Assembly: GCA_016710685.1 (NCBI GenBank)
Contig: JADJVC010000006.1
Coordinates: 558,001 to 622,000, forward strand
Source: Flavobacteriales bacterium
GTDB taxonomy: Bacteria; Bacteroidota; Bacteroidia; Flavobacteriales_F; PHOS-HE28
Direction of reading: 5' to 3'
Length of the DNA stretch: 64,000 bases
Part shown: one piece after another, positions 8,123 to 16,447 of the stretch
Numbering within the stretch: position 1 is the first letter of the stretch
Layout: every line of letters begins with the position of its first letter
The notes under the pieces: model-generated
Databases searched by the model: none
Told to the model about the DNA's origin: nothing
What the model saw: only the letters and a program-made list of their open reading frames with translations
Translations under genes and position numbers: made by a program

Positions 8123-8638
8123 ATGGCCTTGCTGCGCACATTGAAAGGGATCGCGCCCGCGTTCGGGCGTGATCCCTTCCTCGCGGAAACCGCCGTGGTA
8201 ATTGGCGACGTAGTGATGGGCGACGGCTGTAGCGTGTGGTACAACGCTGTGATCCGCGGCGATGTGAACAGCATCCGTATCGGCCACCGCGTGAACATCC
8301 AGGACGGTGCCGTGCTGCATTGCACCTACCAGAAGTGCGGACTGCAGATCGGCAATGACGTGAGCATCGGGCACAACGCGATCGTACACGGTTGCACGGT
8401 GGAAGACAAGGTGCTCATCGGCATGGGTGCCATTGTGATGGACCAAGTGGTGATCGGCACCGGCAGTGTGATCGCCGCTGGCGCCGTGGTGACGCAGGGC
8501 ACCGTGGTGGAACCCGGAAGTTTAATGGCCGGGGTTCCTGCAAAGCGTATCGGTGAGGTAGGTAAGGAACTTTCCGAGGGCGAGATCGAGCGGGTCGCGC
8601 GGAATTATGGGATGTATGCGGGGTGGTACAAGGAGTGA
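8123..8638 (+). CDS. Gamma-class carbonic anhydrase family protein
   Basis: 171 residues from ATG 8123. Left-handed beta-helix with hexapeptide repeats, RGDVNSIRIG and NIQDGAVLH, then SIGHNAIVHGC, giving the three metal-ligand histidines expected for the YrdA/gamma-CA family. C-terminal helix KELSEGEIERVARNY. It is a cytoplasmic trimer; many members lack measurable carbonic-anhydrase activity, so the reaction is not certain. Only 7 bases separate it from the HMA gene, so it may share that transcript. Confidence 0.88.
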   Translation: MALLRTLKGIAPAFGRDPFLAETAVVIGDVVMGDGCSVWYNAVIRGDVNSIRIGHRVNIQDGAVLHCTYQKCGLQIGNDVSIGHNAIVHGCTVEDKVLIGMGAIVMDQVVIGTGSVIAAGAVVTQGTVVEPGSLMAGVPAKRIGEVGKELSEGEIERVARNYGMYAGWYKE

Positions 8639-8700
8639 AGTTGACGAGGTATTGAAAATCGGATGAACGCGGATAAGCTCGTTCACTCCGCGGTCGCTGG
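8639..8700. repeat. Short intergenic spacer with a period-10 repeat
   Basis: Contains GATGAACGCG GATAAGC (about 8662-8678), a member of the GATnAACnCn family seen in several gaps. Confidence 0.6.
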
Positions 8701-9567
8701 CTAAGGCAGCTTCAACGATCCATCCGCTTCCCAAATGCCCTGCTTTACAGGAGCATCTTCAAGCCCCAGCCGCTCCAAGACTTTTCGGAAGTTAGCCGGG
8801 TCGCCGCTGGTGTAACACGCAAGGAGGCCTTGGGATGCCGCAGGGTCCCGAGGCGGAGACCCTGCGGGAGGGATGGAACCGGAGGTTGAGAATAACGCGT
8901 GTTCTTCAAGCAAGGATTTTAACCGCCGCGCAATCGCTTCCGAAGGTTCAATAACACGCACGCCCGGCCCAGCGATGCGCTCGATCAGCGGGCGGACCAG
9001 CGGGTAATGCGTGCAACCCAGCACAAGCGTGTCAATCCCCTTCAGGACCATCGGTTCAATCCAACCGCGCAACATTTCCTCCGTCTTCGCACCTTCAAAA
9101 TCCCCCGCATCAATGCGCTGCGCCAGTCCGGGGCAAGCTTGCTGGATCACCTTTACCCCTTGCCCGAAGCGTTCCACCACGTCCGCTAACGCGCGGCCGT
9201 CCACCGTTGCGCGCGTAGCGAGCACGCCCACAACACCGGTGCGGGTGTGTTCCACTGCAGGTTTTACCGCCGGGTCCATGCCCACGATGATCACTCCGGG
9301 GAACTGTTTCCGCAAGGGGCCAAGCGCTGCGCTGGAAGCGGTGTTGCAAGCCACCACGATGGCCTCGCAGCCCTTCGCCAAAAGCGCTTCCGTGATCGCC
9401 GTGCTGAAGGCAAGGATCTCTTCAGCCGTGCGCTCCCCGTAAGGCACGTGCGCATTATCGCCGAAATAGAGCAGGCGCTCCGTGGGGAGCGCCTGTCTAA
9501 TTGCGGCGGCCACGTTCAGGCCGCCAATGCCGGAATCGAAAATGCCTATCCGCGGGGCGTGGCCCAT
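8701..9567 (-). CDS. murI: Glutamate racemase with an in-frame hairpin insertion
   Basis: 288 residues. Interconverts L- and D-glutamate for peptidoglycan. Visible motifs: FDSGIGGLNV near the N-terminus with the catalytic Asp/Ser, ACNTASSAAL (first catalytic Cys) and LGCTHYPLV (second catalytic Cys). Near residues 232-249 there is an extra Pro/Ser/Gly-rich segment (GSIPPAGSPPRDPAASQG), encoded by a 30-base hairpin with 10-bp arms, just before the conserved YTSGD stretch. Last gene of the uppS-bamA-ompH-ompH-murI run, 9 bases after the second ompH gene. Confidence 0.94.
   Translation of the reverse strand: MGHAPRIGIFDSGIGGLNVAAAIRQALPTERLLYFGDNAHVPYGERTAEEILAFSTAITEALLAKGCEAIVVACNTASSAALGPLRKQFPGVIIVGMDPAVKPAVEHTRTGVVGVLATRATVDGRALADVVERFGQGVKVIQQACPGLAQRIDAGDFEGAKTEEMLRGWIEPMVLKGIDTLVLGCTHYPLVRPLIERIAGPGVRVIEPSEAIARRLKSLLEEHALFSTSGSIPPAGSPPRDPAASQGLLACYTSGDPANFRKVLERLGLEDAPVKQGIWEADGSLKLP
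8838..8867. repeat. Hairpin repeat inside murI coding sequence
   Basis: Perfect 10-bp arms CCGCAGGGTC (8838-8847) and GACCCTGCGG (8858-8867) with a 10-nt loop. It lies in frame and adds a Pro/Ser-rich loop to the protein. Confidence 0.8.
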
Positions 9568-9576
9568 GCGCCACGC

Positions 9577-10086
9577 TTAAGGAATGGCCAACTTCTTCTT
9601 CACCGCGAGCAGGATGTCGTCGCCGCCGTCGGTGTAAAGCACCATGCCGGTGCTGCTGTCGAAGATGTAGGTGTATTTGCCTTCAGTTGCCACTTCCTGG
9701 ATGGCCTTGTTGGTGCGGTCCACCATTGGGGCGAGCAGTTCGTTTTCCTGCTTGGACAGATCATCCTTGGCCTTGTCCTGCGCGTCGCCGATGCGTTGCT
9801 CCAGCTCCTGGATCTCACGCATGGCCACTTGTTGCTCGGTCTTGGTCATGGTTTCCGCCTTGCCTTGGGCATCGGTCACCTTGTCCTGATACTCTTGGCC
9901 CATAGCCTTCAACCGGTCGTCCAAAGTCTTGGCGAAGGCCTGCATTTTGGCTTCTGCGTCTTTGCGCTCGGGGAGCATCAACATCAGCGCTTGGCGGTCG
10001 ATGTGGCCGAGTTTTACGGTGGTCTGTGCTTGCGCCGCACCGGCGGTGGCGGCCACGAGACACAGGGTGGCGATCAAATTCTTCAT
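9577..10086 (-). CDS. OmpH/Skp family periplasmic chaperone (second copy)
   Basis: 169 residues from the ATG at 10086; a GTG at 10104 would overlap the previous stop but lies outside a normal signal peptide. Signal peptide 1-21 (AAQAQ), then VKLGHIDRQALMLMLPERKDAE, the characteristic OmpH start, and a long charged coiled coil (about 45-120) that forms the trimer tentacles. Skp-like proteins hold unfolded outer-membrane proteins on the way to BamA. Directly follows a larger paralogue and bamA. Confidence 0.9.
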   Translation of the reverse strand: MKNLIATLCLVAATAGAAQAQTTVKLGHIDRQALMLMLPERKDAEAKMQAFAKTLDDRLKAMGQEYQDKVTDAQGKAETMTKTEQQVAMREIQELEQRIGDAQDKAKDDLSKQENELLAPMVDRTNKAIQEVATEGKYTYIFDSSTGMVLYTDGGDDILLAVKKKLAIP

Positions 10087-10100
10087 GTTCGTTCTTGTGT

Positions 10101-10763
10101 TCACTGCTTGGGTTTCATTTCGTTGTCTCCACCGGTGCCACGTGGGGGCGTTTTGTCCGGGGTTTGGTCTGGCGTTGCTTGTCCGCCATTATCATCTTCG
10201 TCATCGTTGCCGCGCAAATTGCCGGGGTTGTCGCCGTCCTTTCCGGGACGGATGCCGAGCTTGCGCAGCACGCTGTCGCTCTTGTCGTATTTCTCGCTGG
10301 CGTAAAGCACGTTGTTGCCCGCCCCGCCAATGTCAAAAATAGCCACGTAGCTGGTGCCTGCCACTTCCTTTACCGCGTCGAATATGCGGTCCTGGATGGG
10401 TTGCACAAGCTCCTGACGCTTCTTGAACAGGTCCCCGCCCACGCCGAAGCGCTTTTGTTGCAAGTCGCGAGCTTCCTGCTCTTTCTTGGCGATCTCCTCT
10501 TGGCGGCTTTTCTTCATTTCCTCCGTGAGGAGGATCGCCTCTGCGTTGAAAGCATCTTTCAAACGTTGGATCTGGGACCAGCGGTCGTCAATTTCCTTTT
10601 GCCAGCCTTTGCTGTTGCGGTCCAATTCCTGTTGCGCGGCCGCATACTCCGGCATTTGCGAAAGGATGTATTTGGTGTCCACGAAGGCGATGCGCTGCGC
10701 CTGCACGGCGCCCGTGCAGAGGACCAGCGCAAAAATTGCGGTTCGGAGGAGGTGTTTGGCCAT
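10101..10763 (-). CDS. OmpH/Skp family chaperone (first copy) with acidic C-terminal tail
   Basis: 220 residues. Signal peptide 1-22 (GAVQAQ), RIAFVDTKYILSQMPEY, coiled coil to about residue 130, then the conserved FDIGGAGNNVLYAS segment. After residue 172 a disordered tail of about 45 residues rich in Asp, Gly and Pro follows (GNDDEDDNGG and similar), absent from the second copy. Lies 30 bases after bamA; the minus strand in this gap has TATTTTAG, close to a -7 element. Confidence 0.9.
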   Translation of the reverse strand: MAKHLLRTAIFALVLCTGAVQAQRIAFVDTKYILSQMPEYAAAQQELDRNSKGWQKEIDDRWSQIQRLKDAFNAEAILLTEEMKKSRQEEIAKKEQEARDLQQKRFGVGGDLFKKRQELVQPIQDRIFDAVKEVAGTSYVAIFDIGGAGNNVLYASEKYDKSDSVLRKLGIRPGKDGDNPGNLRGNDDEDDNGGQATPDQTPDKTPPRGTGGDNEMKPKQ

Positions 10764-10793
10764 GTTGCGTACGTCTAAAATAGGCGATCGCGG

Positions 10794-13307
10794 CTATAGC
10801 TCGCCAAGATCTATGCCAATTGTGAAATGGAACTGGCTTTTCGCCATGTTCGGCTTGTCGGGAACGTCGTCGAAGCGCCAGCCGTAATCAAGCCCCATGG
10901 GCCCGAACATGGGCAGGAATAAGCGCAAACCGATGCCTGCGCTGCGGTAAACCTTGAACGGGTCGTAACGGTCAATGGAGTTCCAAGCATTGGCTGCTTC
11001 GGCGAAGCCCAGTGCGAAAATAGTGGCTTGCGGATTGAGCGATACCGGGAAACGGATCTCGGCGGTGTATTTGTTCACGAAGTAGCTGCCGAAGTCCGGC
11101 GAAAGTGCCAAGTCGTCGTAGCCGCGCAACGCGATGATCTCCCGACCGTCCAACTGGAAGCCCGTGAGACCGCTTCCTCCGAGGTAGAAGCGCTCGAACG
11201 GTGAGGGGTTGGTGCGGTCCGTGTATCGGCCTAAGAAGCCGAGGCCCACGCGTGCCATCAACACGAAATCATGTTTGGTTTTGCTGCGCGTCAATTTGGT
11301 GAACCACTGGCTCGTGAATTTCCATTTGTGGAATTCCGCGAGCCGGTATTGTTCCGAGGGCTCTTGTAGTGTGTAGTTCACCCCAGGATTGAAAACCGAC
11401 CATGGTGGCGTGGCTTTTACGGACACGCTCGTCTCGGATCCTTGGGTGATCCAGAACGGTTCGGCGATGGACCGTCGTGCAAAGCGCAGTTGCAGCGCGT
11501 ACACGTTGCTGTTGCCGTTGCTGAACGCGAAGAGCGAGTTCCAATTCTGCAACCGGTATTGCTGGTAGCTGCCGGTGAGGTTCACAAAGAAATAGTCGTC
11601 TGGCCAGTTGAGGCGCTTGCCCAAGCCTACAGCACCGCCCAAAATTCCGAGCTGTTGAAATTCAGGGTCTTCTGTGCTTTTTCCATTGGTCTGGCGCGTG
11701 TAATAGCCCGAAAGGCTGAGCGAATTCGGCTTACGGCCACCCAGCCAAGGCTCGATGAAGGAGAGGCTGTAACTCTGGTAGTAGCTACCGTTGGTCTGTG
11801 CGCGCAAGCTCAACGTTTGGCCATCGCCGGAAGGCAGCGGGGTCCATGCTCTTTTGTCGAAGATCTTCCGCATGCTGAAGTTGGTGAAGGAGAGTCCCAA
11901 CGACACCAGTACGCGACCACCGCCGTAACCGCCGCTCAGCTCCAAGCGATCGCTCGGTTTTTCGGCCACGGTGTAATTCAGGTCCACTAAACCGGTGCGC
12001 GGGTCCGGTACAGGCGTTACGCCCACTTGCGCGGGATCGAAAAAGCCCAAACTGATGAGCTGCTGTTGCGAGCGGATCACTTCGCTGCGGTCGAACAAAT
12101 CGCCCGGCCGGGTGCGGATCTCCCGCCGGATCACGTGGTCGAAGGTCTTGGTGTTGCCCGATACGGTGATGTCGCGGATGCGGTACTGCTTGCCTTCGCG
12201 GATGCGCACTTCCAAGTCGATGCTATCGCCTTCCACACGCTCGATAGGGTCCGGGTTGAAGCTGAGGTAGCCCCGGTCCATGTAGAGCGAGCTGATGTCC
12301 ACGCCGCTGGGGTTCATGTACAGGCGGCTGTCCAGCTTTTTCTTGTTGTACGGCTCGCCGTGCTTGATGCCGAGGATCTTCACCAAGGTGTCGTTGGGAT
12401 ACTTGGTGTTTCCTGTGAACATGATGTCGCGGAAGTAGAACCGGTTCCCTTCGTCCACAGTGATATCGATCGCGATTTTCTTGTCCGAAACAAAGCGCAC
12501 CGTGTCTTTGACCACCACCGCGTTGCGATAACCTTTCTCGTTGTAGAGGTCGATGAGTTTGGCCTTGTCGTCGCGGAAGGCAGTGCTGATGAATTTGCTG
12601 CTGCCGAAGATGTTGTACCAGCGCTTGCGCTTGGTCTCCTTCATGGCGCGGCGCAATTTGCCGTCGGCGATGTTCTCGTTCCCGTGGAAGAAAATATCCT
12701 TGATGCGGACGCGCGGACCTTTATCCACCAGCACTTTCAAACGCACGCTGTTTTCCAACGTGGTGTCGGTGCTTTGCTCAATGCGCGCATCGGCCTTGAG
12801 GTAGCCTTTCTCGCGGAAGTAGTGGCTAACGGCTTGGCGCGCATTCGCCAATACGGCATCGTTCACCTGTTGCCCGCGCTGCATCTCCATTACATCGCGG
12901 AGCTTGTCGCCTTCATTCCGCGTAACGGTACCTGCGAAGCCGTAGCTGGCAAGCTGCGGATTCTCCACTACGATGATGTTAAGGAAGGCCGTGGCACCGC
13001 GCGTTTCGGCGAGTTCGATGCGCACGTCGCTGAACAATTTCTGGTCCCAGATAGCGCGGATGGCCCTGCCGATCTTATCGCCGGGAATGGTCACTTTATC
13101 GCCCACTTTCAACCCGCTGAAAAGCTTTACCGCATTGGGGTCGCGGGTTACACAACCGCTCACCGTGATGCCCGCGATGGTGTATTCTTTCGGGTAGCCA
13201 TAGTCCGACGTCGGCACGCCCAGCCCTTGAGCCGTGGCGGAAACGCCGGTGCCCGCAAGCACGAGAAGGAACGCCGCAAGGCGGAGCAGTTGTCGCATGG
13301 CCGTCAT
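10794..13307 (-). CDS. bamA: BamA outer-membrane protein assembly factor
   Basis: 837 residues from the ATG at 13307, which overlaps the uppS stop (ATGA). Signal peptide about 1-25 (GTGVSATAQG), five POTRA repeats (about 35-430; e.g. YTIAGITVSGC, VRIKDIFFHGNENI, YFRDIMFTGNTKY, YRIRDITVSGNTKT) and a 16-strand barrel with the LRGYDD motif and GIGLRLFLPMFGPMGLDYGW. It is the essential machine that folds outer-membrane proteins. Context with ompH genes and uppS matches the conserved Bacteroidota arrangement. Confidence 0.95.
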   Translation of the reverse strand: MTAMRQLLRLAAFLLVLAGTGVSATAQGLGVPTSDYGYPKEYTIAGITVSGCVTRDPNAVKLFSGLKVGDKVTIPGDKIGRAIRAIWDQKLFSDVRIELAETRGATAFLNIIVVENPQLASYGFAGTVTRNEGDKLRDVMEMQRGQQVNDAVLANARQAVSHYFREKGYLKADARIEQSTDTTLENSVRLKVLVDKGPRVRIKDIFFHGNENIADGKLRRAMKETKRKRWYNIFGSSKFISTAFRDDKAKLIDLYNEKGYRNAVVVKDTVRFVSDKKIAIDITVDEGNRFYFRDIMFTGNTKYPNDTLVKILGIKHGEPYNKKKLDSRLYMNPSGVDISSLYMDRGYLSFNPDPIERVEGDSIDLEVRIREGKQYRIRDITVSGNTKTFDHVIRREIRTRPGDLFDRSEVIRSQQQLISLGFFDPAQVGVTPVPDPRTGLVDLNYTVAEKPSDRLELSGGYGGGRVLVSLGLSFTNFSMRKIFDKRAWTPLPSGDGQTLSLRAQTNGSYYQSYSLSFIEPWLGGRKPNSLSLSGYYTRQTNGKSTEDPEFQQLGILGGAVGLGKRLNWPDDYFFVNLTGSYQQYRLQNWNSLFAFSNGNSNVYALQLRFARRSIAEPFWITQGSETSVSVKATPPWSVFNPGVNYTLQEPSEQYRLAEFHKWKFTSQWFTKLTRSKTKHDFVLMARVGLGFLGRYTDRTNPSPFERFYLGGSGLTGFQLDGREIIALRGYDDLALSPDFGSYFVNKYTAEIRFPVSLNPQATIFALGFAEAANAWNSIDRYDPFKVYRSAGIGLRLFLPMFGPMGLDYGWRFDDVPDKPNMAKSQFHFTIGIDLGEL

Positions 13308-14080
13308 TGCGGGTCTTGAAGCTGTTCGCGCGTGCGGCCAAAGCGGCGCTCGCGTTGTTGGTAATCGAGCACGGCCTGGTACAAATGTTCTTTCCGGAAA
13401 TCGGGCCATAGCACGGGCGTGAACCACAATTCCGCGTAGGCGATCTCCCAAAGCAGGAAGTTGCTGATGCGGTGCTCGCCGCTGGTGCGCACCAGCAGTT
13501 CCGGATGGGGGATACCTCCTGTGCTGAGCCGTTCGCCAATGGCCTTTTCGTCGATGTCGTGCATGCCGATGCGGCCTTCCTTTATGTCGTTCGCCACGCC
13601 GCGCACCATGCGCAGGATGTCCCAACGGGCGCTGTAGCTCAACGCCAACGTCAAGGTGATCCGGTTGTTGCCCGCGGTGTGGTCCATGGCCTTTTTTAGC
13701 GCGGCCCGGCAACCCGTCGGCAGGCTGTCCAAGTCGCCGATGGCGTTGAGCCGCACGCCGTTTTCGTGCAATTCGCCCACTTCGCTGGCCAAGGTGTTCA
13801 CCAACAATTCCATCAGGGCATCCACTTCGGCTTGGGGGCGGTTCCAGTTTTCGGTACTGAAAGCATACAAGGTTAAGTATTTTATGCCGATCTCCGTGGC
13901 GCCCGTAAGTGTTTCCCGGATAGGCTGCACCCCGTTGACATGGCCCTGAACGCGATGTTCACCCTTGTTTTCCGCCCAACGGCCGTTGCCGTCCATGATC
14001 ACGGCGACGTGTACAGGAACGCGCGCGGGATCGATGCGATCGCGCAGTTCTTGCTCGGTGGATGTGGGGGAGGTGCTCAC
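13304..14080 (-). CDS. uppS: Isoprenyl transferase (undecaprenyl diphosphate synthase)
   Basis: 258 residues. Builds the C55 lipid carrier from farnesyl diphosphate and isopentenyl diphosphate. Catalytic Asp in AVIMDGNGRWA, then TLYAFSTENWNRP, and the C-terminal signature PELLVRTSGEHRISNFLLWE and AYAELWFTPVLWPDF. First gene of the envelope operon, overlapping bamA by 4 bases. Confidence 0.95.
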   Translation of the reverse strand: MSTSPTSTEQELRDRIDPARVPVHVAVIMDGNGRWAENKGEHRVQGHVNGVQPIRETLTGATEIGIKYLTLYAFSTENWNRPQAEVDALMELLVNTLASEVGELHENGVRLNAIGDLDSLPTGCRAALKKAMDHTAGNNRITLTLALSYSARWDILRMVRGVANDIKEGRIGMHDIDEKAIGERLSTGGIPHPELLVRTSGEHRISNFLLWEIAYAELWFTPVLWPDFRKEHLYQAVLDYQQRERRFGRTREQLQDPQ

Positions 14081-14599
14081 GGAAAGGGGGGCGAAGGTCG
14101 CAATTGCCGGTGAATGATGGAAACCGGGAATGAGTTTAACTGCGGAGGGCGCGGAGAACGCGGAGGAAATACCGGCCTCGGGCGGGTTAACCGCAGAGGG
14201 CGCTGATTAACACAGATGCGACCTTCGGTCCGATACGTATCGGACGGAATACCGGCCTAAGGCTTGGAACCGCAACGGCATGCCTACGGCAGCTAAGTGC
14301 GCAACGGACGCAACGGGAACGCCCGGTCTCCGATTCAACCACGGATAAACACAGATGGACACGGATAAACGCGGACCGTGCTTCGCCGACTCGGCCTTCG
14401 TAGCCACTTCGGCGAAGGAGGCAGCGGCTACGCCCAGGCGAGTAAAAGTGGATGAAACGTGGGTTTTAGCCCGCCATGCTGATTTTCGCAAGGCCGCGGC
14501 GGCAGGCGGAATCAGGAATCAGCAAATGAGGAATTTGCTGATCCGAAATGGCGTTGAAAGCTGAATGTTCCCTCGGAAACGTGTAGGGCAATTGAAACC
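14081..14599. repeat. 519-bp intergenic region made largely of short repeats
   Basis: Contains a GCGGAG tandem (14142-14170), period-10 units near 14203, GATAAACACA/GATGGACACG/GATAAACGCG (14345-14374), the palindrome GTCCGATACGTATCGGAC (14228-14245), a CTTCGCCGA/TCGGCGAAG inverted repeat (14384-14418) and an AATCAGGAATCAGC / GCTGAT patch (14510-14542). Short open frames exist on both strands, but they run through the repeats and show no protein-like pattern. Confidence 0.75.
14228..14245. repeat. 18-bp perfect palindrome
   Basis: GTCCGATACGTATCGGAC shares the 14-bp core CCGATACGTATCGG with the palindrome at 2866-2883. Confidence 0.75.
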
Positions 14600-15430
14600 C
14601 TACCGCCGCTTTTTGTCCCAAATGGCATCACACTCGGTGAAGCGGGTGAGCAGGTAGCTCAGGGTGACGCCGGTGTAGTTGTACCAATCGCGGGTCTGGC
14701 TATCGCCACGGGCGCGGCCGGTGTTGAAGCCGCTGGTGCGCAATGCGCTGGGGTCACTGAGCAGGGCGGTAAGGGGGCCGGATTCTTCCAGCAGCACGTT
14801 GTTGTCCACGTAGGTGCCGCTCACGTCGTCGATGTAGTCCGTGTAAGTGCGGCGCAGGCCCCACTCCACTTGCAGGTCGAATTTGGCGGTGAGCGCCAGT
14901 TTAACCCCAACGCCGAAAGGGATGCAGATCTGGTTCAAACTGTAGCCCGCGCCGTTGCCGGTGCCTTGGCCTTCCGTGCCCAACGGCTGCAGGTCGTACC
15001 AAGTGTCGTTCAGCAGGTTCTGGGGATTGGTGTGGAAATACGCCAACCCGGCGAACACAAAAGGAGTCCACGTTTTGTTGTCTTTGGCGAGGCCCCGGTA
15101 TTTGAAGAAATTCACCTCCAAAAGTGCGGAACCTTCGAACAACACACTGCGGAAACCCAAGTTGCGCAACTGTTGCAACTGGTCCGGAGAGTCGCGGTCG
15201 TAGGCCTCCAAATTCGAGTACAAACCCTGAAAGCGGACAGCATAGCGCTCGTTGAAGTTGTAGCGGTACATCAGGCCCACCGCCCCGTGCGTGTTCTTCG
15301 GGTAATGCTTGTACGGATTGAGGTCGCCGATGTAGTAGGTTACGCCGCCGGTAATGCCTAACTCGCCCACCTGCGCCGCAGCAGGCAGCGCTGCGAGCAT
15401 GAGCAAGGAAATGCCGAAAGCTTTGGTCAT
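14600..15430 (-). CDS. DUF6089 family outer-membrane barrel (PorG-like)
   Basis: 276 residues from ATG 15430 (three codons inside the longest frame). Signal peptide 1-20 (LPAAAQ), then VGELGITGGVTYYIGDLNP, typical of the DUF6089/PorG family, YRYNFNERYAVRF, LEVNFFKYRG and WGLRRTYTDYIDDVSGTY; ends TECDAIWDKKRR. An eight-strand type barrel is likely. PorG members are part of the type IX secretion apparatus, while others have no known role. Its position beside nadK is one I know from Bacteroidota. Confidence 0.85.
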   Translation of the reverse strand: MTKAFGISLLMLAALPAAAQVGELGITGGVTYYIGDLNPYKHYPKNTHGAVGLMYRYNFNERYAVRFQGLYSNLEAYDRDSPDQLQQLRNLGFRSVLFEGSALLEVNFFKYRGLAKDNKTWTPFVFAGLAYFHTNPQNLLNDTWYDLQPLGTEGQGTGNGAGYSLNQICIPFGVGVKLALTAKFDLQVEWGLRRTYTDYIDDVSGTYVDNNVLLEESGPLTALLSDPSALRTSGFNTGRARGDSQTRDWYNYTGVTLSYLLTRFTECDAIWDKKRR

Positions 15431-15473
15431 CGGGTGCAAGAACGGAACTGAAGGGCGATTCTTGCTTGGGCGG

Positions 15474-15481
15474 CGAATTTA
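15474..15481 (-). promoter_or_regulatory. Possible -7 element upstream of the DUF6089 gene
   Basis: TAAATTCG on the minus strand, fitting the TAnnTTYG pattern, 44 bases before the ATG. Confidence 0.35.
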
Positions 15482-15542
15482 GTGTTGGGGGAGCGAGGGC
15501 TTAAAACAGCGGCTGGTGGGGGCGTTATCGATAGCTACGCCA

Positions 15543-16436
15543 CTACCCCCCCTGAAACCCCGGCTTCGCCGACCGGATATCCAGCCCCCAAGCCAGTTTG
15601 GAGCGCAGGGTGTCCAGAAAGTCCTGTCCGGTCAGCTGTACGAGTTTGGCGCGGTGGCCGGCACTGCTTACGCGGAGTTCCACTTGGTGGTCCAAGATCT
15701 CGCTGCGCGAATCCATATTGACCAAATACTTTTCGCCGCGCGCATCCACGGTGAGCGTGAGTTCGCTTTTCCATGGCACCACGAAGGGCCGCACATTGAG
15801 GTTGTGCGGGCTGATAGGTGTTACCGTCATGGCTTCACAATCCGGCGACATGATGGGGCCGCCGCAACTGAGCGAATAGGCCGTACTGCCCGTGGGCGTG
15901 GCAATGATGAGACCGTCCGCCCAGTAGGTGTTGAGGTAGCTGCCGTCCAAGTGCGCGTGAATGGCGATCATGGTGGCACCATCGCGCTTGTGGATGCTTA
16001 CTTCGTTCAGCGCTGTTTGTCCATCGAACGCCGGCAGGCCTTTCATGGCGAGCAAGCCCCGCTCGGCGATGGTGTATTCACCCTTTAATACGGCTTGCAG
16101 CGTTTGGTCCACTTCTTCGAGGCGCGTGCTGCTGAGGAAGCCCAACCTGCCAAGGTTGATGCCCAGTACCGGTACGCCGCTGTCGCCGAGAAAGGCCACG
16201 CTGTCCAGAAAACTGCCGTCGCCACCGAGGCTGATGAGGTAATCCAATTTCGCTTCGCCTGCATGCGCCATCATTGCCGTGCCGTTGGCCAGCGGAACGC
16301 CTGCTTCGGCCATGCGTTCCGCCAGTCCATTTTCCACTACGGGCACGGCACCCGCAGCGCTTACGCGGCTTATGATGTGCGCTACCGTATGGGCTGCTTC
16401 CGCAGGATAAAGTCTTCCGTGGATACCGATGCGCAT
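15543..16436 (-). CDS. nadK: NAD kinase
   Basis: 297 residues from ATG 16436. Phosphorylates NAD to NADP in the cytoplasm. Motifs: LISLGGDGSFLDSV with the catalytic Asp, VLGINLGRLGFLS, ALNEVSIHKRD, and DGLIIATPTGSTAYSLSCGGPI. The long frame upstream of 16436 is out-of-frame sequence of the neighbouring gene. It follows the POTRA/barrel gene after 11 bases. Confidence 0.95.
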   Translation of the reverse strand: MRIGIHGRLYPAEAAHTVAHIISRVSAAGAVPVVENGLAERMAEAGVPLANGTAMMAHAGEAKLDYLISLGGDGSFLDSVAFLGDSGVPVLGINLGRLGFLSSTRLEEVDQTLQAVLKGEYTIAERGLLAMKGLPAFDGQTALNEVSIHKRDGATMIAIHAHLDGSYLNTYWADGLIIATPTGSTAYSLSCGGPIMSPDCEAMTVTPISPHNLNVRPFVVPWKSELTLTVDARGEKYLVNMDSRSEILDHQVELRVSSAGHRAKLVQLTGQDFLDTLRSKLAWGLDIRSAKPGFQGG

Positions 16437-16447
16437 GCTTTTCGTCT

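Noticed and set aside
9247..10305. Plus-strand open frame of 352 codons opposite murI and ompH
   Set aside because: Runs antisense across two real genes and their gap; composition is that of a shadow frame.
12027..13319. Long plus-strand open frame of 430 codons opposite bamA
   Set aside because: It is antisense to a complete BamA, shows only codon-shadow composition and no family motif.
14207..14564. Small open frames on both strands in the 14.1-14.6 kb spacer
   Set aside because: They are made of repeat units and have no ribosome-binding or protein-like pattern.
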